Shown here: positions 33,021-41,820 of the stretch, one piece after another
Position numbering within the stretch: position 1 is the first letter of the stretch
Layout: the number at the start of each line of letters is the position of its first letter
From: an uncultured Bifidobacterium sp.
Lineage (GTDB): Bacteria; Actinomycetota; Actinomycetes; Actinomycetales; Bifidobacteriaceae
Direction of reading: 5' to 3'
DNA: 57,267 nucleotides
Assembly: GCF_949292005.1 (NCBI RefSeq)
Contig: NZ_CASEXV010000073.1
Span: 1 to 57,267 of the forward strand
The notes under the pieces: model-generated
Database searches by the model: none
The model's input: the letters and a program-made list of their open reading frames with translations, nothing else
What the model was told of the DNA's origin: nothing
Made by a program: the position numbers and the translations under genes

Positions 33021-34556
33021 ATGGGACAAGATAATGAACTTGTGCGTCTGACGGCCTCCGAGATGGCCCAACGCTTCCGTTCCGGAGAGGTCTCCAGTCG
33101 TGAGCTGACGGAAGCCCATCTGAGCGTCATCGATGCGGCCGAGCCTGACATCAAGGCCTTCCTCACGGTGTGCGCCGACGATGCCCTTGCCCAGGCGGAT
33201 GACATCGACAAGCGTCGCGCCGCGGGAGACCTTGAGGGACTTCCCGAATTGGCCGGTGTGCCGATTGCAGTCAAGGACATGATCGTCACCAAGGGAATCG
33301 AGACGACCGCGGCATCGAAGATCCTCAAAGGGTGGATCCCCCCTTATGACGCGACGGTGATCTCAAAGGTGAAAGCCGCCGGAATGCCCATTCTGGGGAA
33401 GACGAACCTCGATGAGTTCGCCCAGGGCTCGTCAACGGAGCATTCGGCGTTCCAGACGACGCACAACCCGTGGAACACCGACTGCGTTCCCGGGGGATCC
33501 GGCGGCGGCTCCGCGTCCGCTGTAGCCGCTTTCGAGGCTCCTCTCGCATTGGGGACGGACACGGGCGGATCGATTCGACAGCCCGGGGCTTTGACCGGAA
33601 CCGTGGGTGTCAAACCCACATATGGCGCTGTGTCCCGCTTCGGAGCCATCGCCATGGCGAGCTCGTTGGACCAGATTGGACCGGTGTCCCGCACGGTGTT
33701 GGATTCGGCTCTGCTGCAGGAGGTCATCGGCGGCTACGACCGCCGCGACTCCACGTCCATTCCGATGGATGTGCCCCATCTTGCCGACGCGGCGCGTGAG
33801 GGATCACGCAGGGATCTGCATGGCCTTCGCGTGGGGCTGGTCAAGGAGCTTGGTGGTGAGGGCTTCCAGCCCGGCGTCGAGAAAAGGTTCAACGAAGCCG
33901 TCGATCTGCTTCGGGGAATGGGCGCGGAGGTTGCCGAGGTCTCATGCCCGCACCTCCCCTATTCATTGGGCGCCTACTACATCATCATGCCATCCGAGGT
34001 GAGTTCCAACCTCGCCCGATATGACGGCATGCGTTACGGTTTGAGGGTTATGCCCCCGGAGGGCGTTGCGCAGACGGCCGCCAATATGATGTCTTACACT
34101 CGTGAGGCGGGTTTCGGCGACGAGGTCAAGCGTCGCATCATTCTGGGCACCTACGCCCTGTCCGCGGGATACTATGACGCTTGGTACGGATCCGCGCAAA
34201 AGGTCCGGACGCTTATCATCCGTGATTTCGCCGCGGCGTTCGACAAAGTCGATATCCTCGTGTCGCCGACCTCACCCACGACGGCTTTCCACTTCGGAGA
34301 CAAAACCGACGATCCACTGGCGATGTACATGAACGATGTCGCGACCATTCCAGCGAACCTGGCGGGAATCCCCGCCATGAGCATACCCGCGGGATTGAGC
34401 GATGACGGGCTTCCCGTGGGATTCCAGATTCTGGCCCCCCAGAAGCATGATGAGGCCCTATACCGTCCGGCGGCCGCTCTGGAATCCGCGCTTGAGGAGC
34501 GCTGGGGGGGGCCGATCTGGCGGTCGATGGCGGCCAATTGGCTGGAGACCCGCTAA
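33021..34556 (+). CDS. gatA: Glutamyl-tRNA(Gln) amidotransferase subunit A
   Basis: Amidase-signature subunit that frees ammonia from glutamine for GatB. The 511-residue protein shows the Ser-cisSer-Lys triad context: VPIAVKDMIVTKG (Lys), CVPGGSGGGSASAVAA (cis-Ser) and LGTDTGGSIRQPGAL (nucleophile Ser). EFAQGSSTEHSAF and the C-terminal AGIPAMSIPAGLSDDGLPVG are also standard. ATG 33021 follows GGAGGAGTG. Length is normal. Confidence 0.97.
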   Translation: MGQDNELVRLTASEMAQRFRSGEVSSRELTEAHLSVIDAAEPDIKAFLTVCADDALAQADDIDKRRAAGDLEGLPELAGVPIAVKDMIVTKGIETTAASKILKGWIPPYDATVISKVKAAGMPILGKTNLDEFAQGSSTEHSAFQTTHNPWNTDCVPGGSGGGSASAVAAFEAPLALGTDTGGSIRQPGALTGTVGVKPTYGAVSRFGAIAMASSLDQIGPVSRTVLDSALLQEVIGGYDRRDSTSIPMDVPHLADAAREGSRRDLHGLRVGLVKELGGEGFQPGVEKRFNEAVDLLRGMGAEVAEVSCPHLPYSLGAYYIIMPSEVSSNLARYDGMRYGLRVMPPEGVAQTAANMMSYTREAGFGDEVKRRIILGTYALSAGYYDAWYGSAQKVRTLIIRDFAAAFDKVDILVSPTSPTTAFHFGDKTDDPLAMYMNDVATIPANLAGIPAMSIPAGLSDDGLPVGFQILAPQKHDEALYRPAAALESALEERWGGPIWRSMAANWLETR

Positions 34557-34581
34557 ACGGGCATCGGAAGGATTGAGAGAC

Positions 34582-36081
34582 ATGACTGACAAACTCATGA
34601 AATACGCCGATGCCGTGGAGAGGTTCGACCCGGTCTTCGGATTGGAGACCCACGTCGAGCTCAGCACGAACACCAAGCTGTTCTGCCCCGCGCACATTGA
34701 ATTCGGCGGAGAGCCCAACACCCAGCTGACTCCGGTCAGTCTGGGACTTCCTGGATCCCTGCCCGTCGTCAACGCCACGGCCATCGACTACGCCATCAAA
34801 CTGGGTCTGGCCCTGCATTGCAGGATCGCCGAGTGGAGCCAGTTCGCACGCAAGAACTACTTCTATCCGGATATGCCGAGGGATTATCAGATATCACAGT
34901 TCGACAAGCCTTTGAACGGCGAGGGCTATCTTGATGTCGAGCTTGATGATGGGACCATCTTCCGCGTGCCGATCGAGCGCGCGCATGTGGAGGACGACGC
35001 CGGAAAGAACACGCATGTCGGTGGAGCCGACGGCCGCATCGAGGGCGCCGACCACTCGCTGGTCGATTACAACCGCGCGGGCGTTCCCCTGATCGAGATC
35101 GTGACCAAGCCCATCGAGGGCGCCGGGGCCAGGGCGCCAGAGATCGCGGGAGCCTACATGCGCGCCATCCGCGATATCGTCCGGGCCCTGAATATTTCCG
35201 AGGCGCGTATGGAACATGGCAACATGCGCGCGGACGTCAACGTCTCCCTGCGTCGGTCGCCTTCCGATCCTCTGGGAACACGTTCGGAGACGAAGAACGT
35301 GAACTCCTTCCGCGGAATCGAGCGCACGCTCCATTACGAGATTCGGCGGCAGGCGGCCCTGCTCGAGGCCGGGGGAGAGGTGCTGCAGGAGACGCGTCAC
35401 TGGGATGAGGCGACCCAAAGCACGGCGGGCGGACGCGTCAAATCCGATGCGGACGATTATCGTTACTTCCCCGATCCCGACCTGGTGATGGTCCACGTGA
35501 CCAAGGACCATATCGCGAGGCTCCAGAAGCAGATGCCCGAGATGCCGCGTGAGCGTCGTCGTCGGCTTCAGGCCGAGTGGGGATTCAGCGACATCGAGAT
35601 GCGTGACGTCATCAACGCCGATGCCCTCGATCTGGTCGAGGCGACCGTCGGCGCGGGTGCCAGTGCGTCCGGCGCCCGGAAGTGGTGGCTGGGCGAGCTG
35701 TCCCGCGAGGCCAACGCGCGTGGCGTGTCTCTGGAGGAGCTTCCCGTCACCCCGGCCGATGTTGCTGAGGTGGAGAAGCTCATAGCCGATGGAAAGCTCA
35801 ACGACAAGCTCGCCAAGCAGACCGTATCCGGTGTGCTTGCGGGCGAGGGAACGCCCGCCGATGTCGTGTCCCGATATGGCTACCAGATCGTCTCGGACGA
35901 CGGCGCTTTGGAGAAGGCGGTCGATGAGGCCATGGCCGCGAATCCGGACATCGTCGACAAGCTCAGGGCGGGGAATATGAAGCCCATGGGGGCGATCATC
36001 GGGGCCGTCATGAGGGCAACCCACGGCCAGGCGGACGCGAAGGCCGTGAGCAAGCTCGTCATGCAGCGTGTGTCGCGGTGA
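34582..36081 (+). CDS. gatB: Glutamyl-tRNA(Gln)/aspartyl-tRNA(Asn) amidotransferase subunit B
   Basis: Kinase-amidase subunit that phosphorylates mischarged Glu-tRNA(Gln) and amidates it. The 499-residue protein begins with the core VFGLETHVELSTNTKLFC and continues with ARKNYFYPDMPRDYQISQ, ERAHVEDDAGKN, DYNRAGVPLIEIV and SETKNVNSFRGIERTLHYE. The C-terminal YqeY-like tRNA-binding domain (about 390-499) ends in GAIIGAVMRATHGQADAK. Start ATG 34582 lies 25 nt after gatA with GAGAG upstream. Confidence 0.97.
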   Translation: MTDKLMKYADAVERFDPVFGLETHVELSTNTKLFCPAHIEFGGEPNTQLTPVSLGLPGSLPVVNATAIDYAIKLGLALHCRIAEWSQFARKNYFYPDMPRDYQISQFDKPLNGEGYLDVELDDGTIFRVPIERAHVEDDAGKNTHVGGADGRIEGADHSLVDYNRAGVPLIEIVTKPIEGAGARAPEIAGAYMRAIRDIVRALNISEARMEHGNMRADVNVSLRRSPSDPLGTRSETKNVNSFRGIERTLHYEIRRQAALLEAGGEVLQETRHWDEATQSTAGGRVKSDADDYRYFPDPDLVMVHVTKDHIARLQKQMPEMPRERRRRLQAEWGFSDIEMRDVINADALDLVEATVGAGASASGARKWWLGELSREANARGVSLEELPVTPADVAEVEKLIADGKLNDKLAKQTVSGVLAGEGTPADVVSRYGYQIVSDDGALEKAVDEAMAANPDIVDKLRAGNMKPMGAIIGAVMRATHGQADAKAVSKLVMQRVSR

Positions 36082-36206
36082 CGTCTTCGGCGGCGTGCCG
36101 GCGCCAGACTGTTCTGGCGCTGTCCGTCGCCCGCGTTCGCGAGTACCATGGTCTGACCAGAGGATAATCAGCGATGATCAGCGTCGTCAGTGAGGAATGA
36201 TTGCGA

Positions 36207-37367
36207 ATGGCTGCCGAAGTCGAATCTCCAACGGACACCGAAGCGTCACGGGGACTTCCGGACCGCGTCGACATTCCCGACATCAAAGGGGAGATGCTTC
36301 GATTGAGGCCAGCGGCCGTGGACGATCTGCGGACGCTGGATGACCTGGACGCCTTTTTCGATGCGTCGGGAATCACAGGCAAAGGGCCTGTCGCGGAGCG
36401 GGCCATCGTCCATGAATGGGTGCGTCGGTCCGTCGAGTGGTCCAAGGGCGCCGCGGCGGCACCCTCGCGGTTCGGGGATGCCGAGGCGCGCCGCACGATC
36501 GCATGGTCGATTCTGGCTCCACGCGATGGAACCTTCTCCGAGGGCCCCGACGCCGTGGATGATCTAACGGTCATCGGCATGATCTTCCTTATCGACATTG
36601 ATGGATGGTCGCGATCGGCAAGGATTCAGGTGGTTCTTGGAAGGGATTTCCGAGGTCGCGGGTACTCGCGCGACGCCATGCCGCGGGTGATGACATACGC
36701 CTTCGCCGTTCAGCCCACCGGACTGGAGCTCCACCGCATCTGGGTGGGGGTGCCCGAGAAGAACTCGCGCTCCCTGTCGGTGTATCAATCCCTGGGGTTC
36801 GTGCCGTCGGGAACCTCGCGCGACGCTTTATGGGATGCGGAGACCGAGAAATACCAGGATCTCGTCGTCATGGACACGCTTGTGGACGAATATGACCCCA
36901 TCCAGTCATTGGACGCCTTCGGCATGCATGTGATCGAGGACAATCCAGGTGTTCGAGAGGCGATGTGCGCGCATGAGCATTCGATGTCGATAAGTCGTGA
37001 GGAGGCCAGAGAGGCGTCCCGGGAACCGACATCCGAGGCATCCGCCACAGGGCAGCGGGAAGATGGCGGTCCGCAGGAAGGTGATGCCGCGGGCGGACGT
37101 GGTGATTCTCCACGAAGCCACGGCCGTCGTGGCGGTCGAAAGACGGGCCACGACGGGAAGCTCCACGTGGCGGATCCCTCGATGAAAGATGCGTCTGATG
37201 GTCGGAAAACCTCCGGGGGAGTGGATTCGCAGACTTCCGCGGAGCCGCAGCGTGCCGCGTCGTCGTGGCCGTACAGGGAATCGACGGGACGACGGTCGGA
37301 GGGCGCGTGGTGGCGTAATCTCGGTCGCGGACGTAAACGGGAATCGGGAGGTCATGATGAGCGCTGA
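36207..37367 (+). CDS. GNAT-family acetyltransferase with long disordered basic tail
   Basis: The 386-residue protein has a RimJ/RimL-like N-acetyltransferase domain at about 25-225. Motifs are LRLRPAAVDDLRTL at the start, then VVLGRDFRGRGYSRDAMPRV, the acetyl-CoA loop, and VPEKNSRSLSVYQSLGFVPSG. Residues about 265-386 are low complexity and rich in Gly, Arg, Ser and Glu, with no recognised domain. The tail frame overlaps the start of the DUF2469 gene by 11 nt. The acetyl acceptor is unknown. ATG 36207 is preferred over TTG 36201. Confidence 0.82.
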   Translation: MAAEVESPTDTEASRGLPDRVDIPDIKGEMLRLRPAAVDDLRTLDDLDAFFDASGITGKGPVAERAIVHEWVRRSVEWSKGAAAAPSRFGDAEARRTIAWSILAPRDGTFSEGPDAVDDLTVIGMIFLIDIDGWSRSARIQVVLGRDFRGRGYSRDAMPRVMTYAFAVQPTGLELHRIWVGVPEKNSRSLSVYQSLGFVPSGTSRDALWDAETEKYQDLVVMDTLVDEYDPIQSLDAFGMHVIEDNPGVREAMCAHEHSMSISREEAREASREPTSEASATGQREDGGPQEGDAAGGRGDSPRSHGRRGGRKTGHDGKLHVADPSMKDASDGRKTSGGVDSQTSAEPQRAASSWPYRESTGRRSEGAWWRNLGRGRKRESGGHDER

Positions 37368-37671
37368 GGATCTGGACAACTACGAGACGGGCGCGGAGCT
37401 GGCTCTTTACAAGGAGTATCGTGACGTCATCAAGTTGTTCACCTACGTCGTCGAGACCGAGAGGCGTTTCTATCTGGCCAACAAGGTCGATTTCAACGTT
37501 CGCTCGGCTGGACAGGACGTGTACTTCGACGTTCAACTCACCGACGCTTGGGTGTGGGATGTCTATCGGTCGTCGCGTTTCGTGAAGAACGTGAGGATCG
37601 TCACTTTCAAGGATGTCAACGTCGAAGAGGTCCAGAAAACCGACATCGACATTCCGGAGACGATAGCCTAG
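37357..37671 (+). CDS. DUF2469 family protein
   Basis: The 104-residue acidic protein belongs to an actinobacterium-specific family found widely in Mycobacterium, Streptomyces and Bifidobacterium. Typical segments are MSAEDLDNYETGAELALYKE, YRDVIKLFTYVVETERRFYL and DVQLTDAWVWDVYR. Its molecular role is not known. GGGAGG lies 5 nt before ATG 37357; an ATG one codon earlier is too close. It overlaps the end of the GNAT gene, so the two are likely co-translated. Confidence 0.9.
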   Translation: MSAEDLDNYETGAELALYKEYRDVIKLFTYVVETERRFYLANKVDFNVRSAGQDVYFDVQLTDAWVWDVYRSSRFVKNVRIVTFKDVNVEEVQKTDIDIPETIA

Positions 37672-37828
37672 CGTCGTGTTCCGCGGGGCGGATTCCTTCC
37701 CCCGGTGGATTTGGGTATTGGCCGTGGTGTCGTTAATCGTGGAAGTTTGGGACAAGTCGCGCCTTTTGATGCGACTTGTGGCATCGACCCGGTAAGGTGG
37801 CCGATTATCTGTGCAATGGGAGGTCAGC

Positions 37829-39427
37829 GTGGGAAAGAAACAGTCGGTCGTGGTCATCGGGGGCGGACCCGCGGGGCTGACAGCGGCCTGGGAGCTCGCG
37901 CGTGACGGCGGCCTCCAGCGGTATGACGTCACCGTCCTCGAAGAGACTCGGGAATTTGGTGGAATCTCAAGGACCGTGCGTCATAACGGCAATCGGATGG
38001 ACATCGGCGGACATCGTTTCTTCTCCAAAGACGACCGGATCATGGATTGGTGGAAGGAGGTCCTGCCATTGCAGGGCGCTCCATCATATGACGACAAGAA
38101 GCTCGGCCGCCATCATGACCTTGAGCCAGGTGGTCCGGATCCAGAGAAGACCGACAAGGTCATGCTCAAACGCCATCGTGTGTCGAGGATCTTCTGGAAC
38201 CACCACATGTTCGACTACCCCATATCGTTGTCGATGAACACGCTGCGCGCGCTGGGATTCCGGCTGACCATGGTCGCAGGCTTCAGCTATCTGAAATCCG
38301 TGGTGCACAAGCTTCCCGAGGACAACCTGGAGAATTTCTACATCAATCGATTCGGCCGGAAGCTCTATTCGATGTTCTTCGAGGGCTACACGGAGAAGCT
38401 GTGGGGACGTCATCCGCGTGAGATCTCGGCGGACTGGGGAGCGCAGCGGGTGAAGGGTCTGAGCATCATCGCCGTTCTGAAGAACGCCTTCGCCAAGCTC
38501 ATGCCCAAGAAGCGCGACTCGCACGAGGTCGAGACGTCCCTAATCGAGGAGTTCTGGTATCCGAAGCTTGGACCGGGGCAGTTGTGGGAAACCGTGGAGT
38601 CCAATTGCGTCGAAGCGGGGGTCACCGTCCTCACGGATGCCCGTGTCGTCGCGCTCGATCAGAAGGATGGGCGCATCTCTTCGGTTGTGTACCGCAACTC
38701 CCAGGGCGAGGAGGCCCGCATCGAGGCCGATCAGGTCATCTCGAGCATGCCTCTTAAGGATCTCGTGAACGCCATCGACGCGTCGGACACTCCGGCGCCC
38801 AAGGACATGACGATGGTGGCCAATGGCCTGCCCTATAGGGATTTCGTCACGATCGGTCTTCTGGTCAAGCATCTTCGTCTGAAGAACACAACCGACATCC
38901 CCACCCTTGGCGAGCCGCCGATCGTTCCCGACTGCTGGATATACGTGCAGGACCCCGGATATAAGGTCGGGCGCATTCAGGTGTTCAACAACTGGAGCCC
39001 CTATCTGGTCAAAGACGTCGACGACACCGTGTGGATCGGATTGGAGTACTTCTGCGACGAAGGTGACGACTTCTGGTCCATGAGCGATGAGGAGGCCACG
39101 GCCTTCGCCATTCGCGAGCTCACATCCATGAGGATCATCAACGGCCCGCAGGACGTTCTTGACTCTCATCGTGAGAGGGTGAAGAAGGCCTATCCCGCCT
39201 ACTTTGACACGTATGCCCGCATGCCTGAGCTGGTGGATTATCTGGATTCCTTCGGCAACCTCTATTGCGTCGGACGCAATGGGCAGCATCATTACAACAA
39301 TCAGGACCATTCCATGGCAACTGCGATGGAGGCCGTGAAGAACATCGCCACCGGGAAGCGGTCCAAGGACAACGTGTGGTCCGTCAATACGGAGAAGTCC
39401 TATCACGAGGAGAAAACGGCCGACTAG
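37829..39427 (+). CDS. NAD(P)/FAD-dependent oxidoreductase
   Basis: The 532-residue flavoprotein belongs to the amine-oxidase/UDP-galactopyranose-mutase-like superfamily. It opens with the dinucleotide-binding fold SVVVIGGGPAGLTAAWELA. Further motifs are EFGGISRTV, DIGGHRFFSK, FEGYTEKLWGRHPREIS, QVISSMPLKDLV and the C-terminal FAD-contact region GRNGQHHYNNQDHSMATA. The arrangement resembles actinobacterial proteins annotated as protoporphyrinogen-oxidase-like or UGM-like, but the substrate is unknown and may be a sugar or isoprenoid precursor. GTG 37829 has GGGAGG 5 nt upstream; ATG 37811 is a weaker alternative. Confidence 0.88.
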   Translation: MGKKQSVVVIGGGPAGLTAAWELARDGGLQRYDVTVLEETREFGGISRTVRHNGNRMDIGGHRFFSKDDRIMDWWKEVLPLQGAPSYDDKKLGRHHDLEPGGPDPEKTDKVMLKRHRVSRIFWNHHMFDYPISLSMNTLRALGFRLTMVAGFSYLKSVVHKLPEDNLENFYINRFGRKLYSMFFEGYTEKLWGRHPREISADWGAQRVKGLSIIAVLKNAFAKLMPKKRDSHEVETSLIEEFWYPKLGPGQLWETVESNCVEAGVTVLTDARVVALDQKDGRISSVVYRNSQGEEARIEADQVISSMPLKDLVNAIDASDTPAPKDMTMVANGLPYRDFVTIGLLVKHLRLKNTTDIPTLGEPPIVPDCWIYVQDPGYKVGRIQVFNNWSPYLVKDVDDTVWIGLEYFCDEGDDFWSMSDEEATAFAIRELTSMRIINGPQDVLDSHRERVKKAYPAYFDTYARMPELVDYLDSFGNLYCVGRNGQHHYNNQDHSMATAMEAVKNIATGKRSKDNVWSVNTEKSYHEEKTAD

Positions 39428-39691
39428 TAGCGGTTTGCGGCCGTTTTAGGGGGTCGGGATGCGATTGCCGCCGGGCGCGCGTCCCGGCCTCATCGTTTTC
39501 CGAGATCGGTTATGTCATGTCGATGCGTGATGTTGGCGTGTTGCGATGGTCCCCCACGCGGTGTAATGTGTCTTCAGTTCGGCATGGTGTGATTCCGCGC
39601 GCCGGGCATTCACAAGCGGCATAGTCCGCATCTTCGTCATAGGGCCTAACGGTGGCGTTCGCCGGAGCATGGCCAAGGAGAGGCATAACCA

Positions 39692-41698
39692 GTGGCAATA
39701 AGCCAGAATCTTGAAGATATGAAGCTTCCTGAGCTCAGGGATCTCGCCCGGCAAATGGGACTTCGTGGTACATCGACCATGCGCAAGCCCGCTCTTGTGC
39801 AAACGCTGAAGGCCGCACGCAGCGGAGGCCAGGCGCCGGAGGGAGTCACTGTCGCCTCCCGCGGGCAGCAGGACGCTTCCGTCAACACCAAAACCGTGGT
39901 GGGCTCGGAGAAGTCGCCGGCGGCTGGCGAGAAGAAGAGTGTCTCTGATGACGAGACTCCTCGCACGCAGGTCTCCGCCAAGGCGAGTCCCTTCGACTCG
40001 GTTCAGGTCCGAACCCCCGTCCCCGATGCGTCCACGCTGGATCATGGGGATCATGGGGATCATGGGGCGTCGGCCGGCGCGGACTCCTCGTCATCGGACA
40101 ATCAGCAGGACGATTCCACGGCGGCTGCCCCGATGCGTTTGCGTCGGCGAGAGCCCAGAGCATCGAATGGTGGAGAGACGCGCCGCCGTCGGCGCCGCGA
40201 ATCGGAGGAGGCCCAGCCGGAGGTTCGCGATCTGAGCGATATCCTTGCTGCTCTTCCGGAGGACGGCGATGATTCGTCGGCGCAGAAGAGTGAGCGCGAT
40301 GAGTCCCGTCGTGGACGTGGCAGAGCGGAGCGTGATCGTGATCGTGAGCGCGGCGCGGGCCGTGAGCGTTCGACGTCAGACCGTCATCCGCGTCGCCGGG
40401 GACGCGACAGGTCTCGTGAGGATTCCGAGGAGACGGACGCGAGGTCTGATCGCCGTGACGATTGGCGGGAGTCGCGCCGGGATGACCGTCGCGACGATCA
40501 CCGCGAGGACCGGCGGGATGACCGACGTGACCAGCCGCGCGAGGAGTCCTCGGACTCTCGTGTTCCCGTGGCCGGCATCGTCGACGTACTGGACTCCTAC
40601 GCCTTCGTGCGTACATCCGGCTATCTTCCCGGTCCCAACGATGTGTATGTGTCGATGGGGCAGGTCCGCAAGTATGGCCTGCGCAAGGGTGACGCCGTTC
40701 AGGGGTCAATCCGGACTCCGCGCGAGGGCGACCGCCGCAACCAGCGGCAGAAGTTCGTTCCGCTGCAATCCATCGACACCATCAACGGAATGAGCGTGGA
40801 GGAGGCTTCGCACAGGCCGCAGTTCTCCAAACTGATCCCGCTGTATCCGCAGGAGCGTCTCAAGCAGGAGACGACGCCCAACCGGATCACCGGACGTCTC
40901 ATCGACATCGTCTCGCCCATCGGCAAGGGCCAGCGAGGCCTTATCGTGTCGCCTCCGAAGGCCGGGAAGACCATCACGTTGCAGAACATCGCGAACTCGA
41001 TCGCCGTCAATAATCCCGAGGTCCACCTCATGGTGGTTCTTGTGGACGAGCGGCCCGAAGAGGTCACCGATATGGAGCGCACCGTTCAGGGTGAGGTCAT
41101 CTCATCGACCTTCGACCGGCCAGCGTCCGATCACACCATGGTCGCCGAGCTTGCCATCGAGCGTGCCAAGAGACTTGTGGAGCTCGGCCAGGATGTGGTG
41201 GTGCTTCTGGATTCGATGACGCGTTTGGCGCGCGCCTACAACATCGCGGCCCCGGCCTCCGGACGCATCCTTTCCGGCGGTGTGGACGCCCAGGCGTTGT
41301 ATCCGCCCAAGAAGTTCTTCGGAGCGGCCCGCAACATCGAGAACGGCGGTTCGTTGACGATTATCTCCTCCGCTTTGGTCGAAACGGGATCGAAGATGGA
41401 CGAGGTCATCTTCGAGGAGTTCAAGGGCACCGGCAATATGGAGCTGCGGCTGAGCCGCGACCTCGCCGACAGGCGTCTGTTCCCGGCCATCGACGTCAAC
41501 GCGTCGGGAACGCGCCGCGAGGAGCTGATCACACCGAAGGCCGAGCTTCCCATCATCTATCGCCTCCGCCGGCTTATGGGAGGCATGGAACCCGAACAGG
41601 CCTATCAGGTGCTGGTTCCCCGTCTTAAGAAGACGGCCTCGAACCATGATTTCCTTGCGGCAATCGTCCAGCAGAGCAATCTGGTGAACAGCAACTGA
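39692..41698 (+). CDS. rho: Transcription termination factor Rho
   Basis: Hexameric RNA helicase that ends transcription. The 668-residue protein has the N-terminal Rho helix bundle (MKLPELRDLARQMGLRG), then a large insert (about 45-285) very rich in Arg, Asp, Glu and Ser. The RNA-binding domain follows (VDVLDSYAFVRTSGYLPGPN), and the RecA-like motor carries Walker A SPPKAGKTIT, LVDERPEEVTDMER, the Q-loop and the R-loop region. Such inserts are typical of high-GC actinobacteria and strengthen RNA binding. GTG 39692 has AAGGAGAGG 10 nt upstream. A hairpin terminator follows. Confidence 0.97.
   Translation: MAISQNLEDMKLPELRDLARQMGLRGTSTMRKPALVQTLKAARSGGQAPEGVTVASRGQQDASVNTKTVVGSEKSPAAGEKKSVSDDETPRTQVSAKASPFDSVQVRTPVPDASTLDHGDHGDHGASAGADSSSSDNQQDDSTAAAPMRLRRREPRASNGGETRRRRRRESEEAQPEVRDLSDILAALPEDGDDSSAQKSERDESRRGRGRAERDRDRERGAGRERSTSDRHPRRRGRDRSREDSEETDARSDRRDDWRESRRDDRRDDHREDRRDDRRDQPREESSDSRVPVAGIVDVLDSYAFVRTSGYLPGPNDVYVSMGQVRKYGLRKGDAVQGSIRTPREGDRRNQRQKFVPLQSIDTINGMSVEEASHRPQFSKLIPLYPQERLKQETTPNRITGRLIDIVSPIGKGQRGLIVSPPKAGKTITLQNIANSIAVNNPEVHLMVVLVDERPEEVTDMERTVQGEVISSTFDRPASDHTMVAELAIERAKRLVELGQDVVVLLDSMTRLARAYNIAAPASGRILSGGVDAQALYPPKKFFGAARNIENGGSLTIISSALVETGSKMDEVIFEEFKGTGNMELRLSRDLADRRLFPAIDVNASGTRREELITPKAELPIIYRLRRLMGGMEPEQAYQVLVPRLKKTASNHDFLAAIVQQSNLVNSN
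40042..40068 (+). repeat. Three tandem 9-bp units inside rho
   Basis: GATCATGGG is repeated three times in frame and encodes DHGDHGDHG within the disordered insert. Copy-number change would keep the frame. Confidence 0.7.
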
Positions 41699-41729
41699 TC
41701 TGTCGCCGGGCTCTCGGTTATGAGCCCAT

Positions 41730-41770
41730 AGGACCCCTGTCGAACCATGGATGGTTTCGACAGGGGTCCT
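41730..41770. terminator. Terminator after rho
   Basis: AGGACCCCTGTCGAACCA pairs with its complement around a TGGA loop, with one bulged base. Thymines are scattered after it on the plus strand (TTGTCGTCGTTTGT). It probably serves rho and the convergent aminotransferase gene. Confidence 0.7.
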
Positions 41771-41820
41771 TGTCGTCGTTTGTCTGACGCGTGTTCTCCG
41801 GTTCAGGGCTCAGTCACGGC

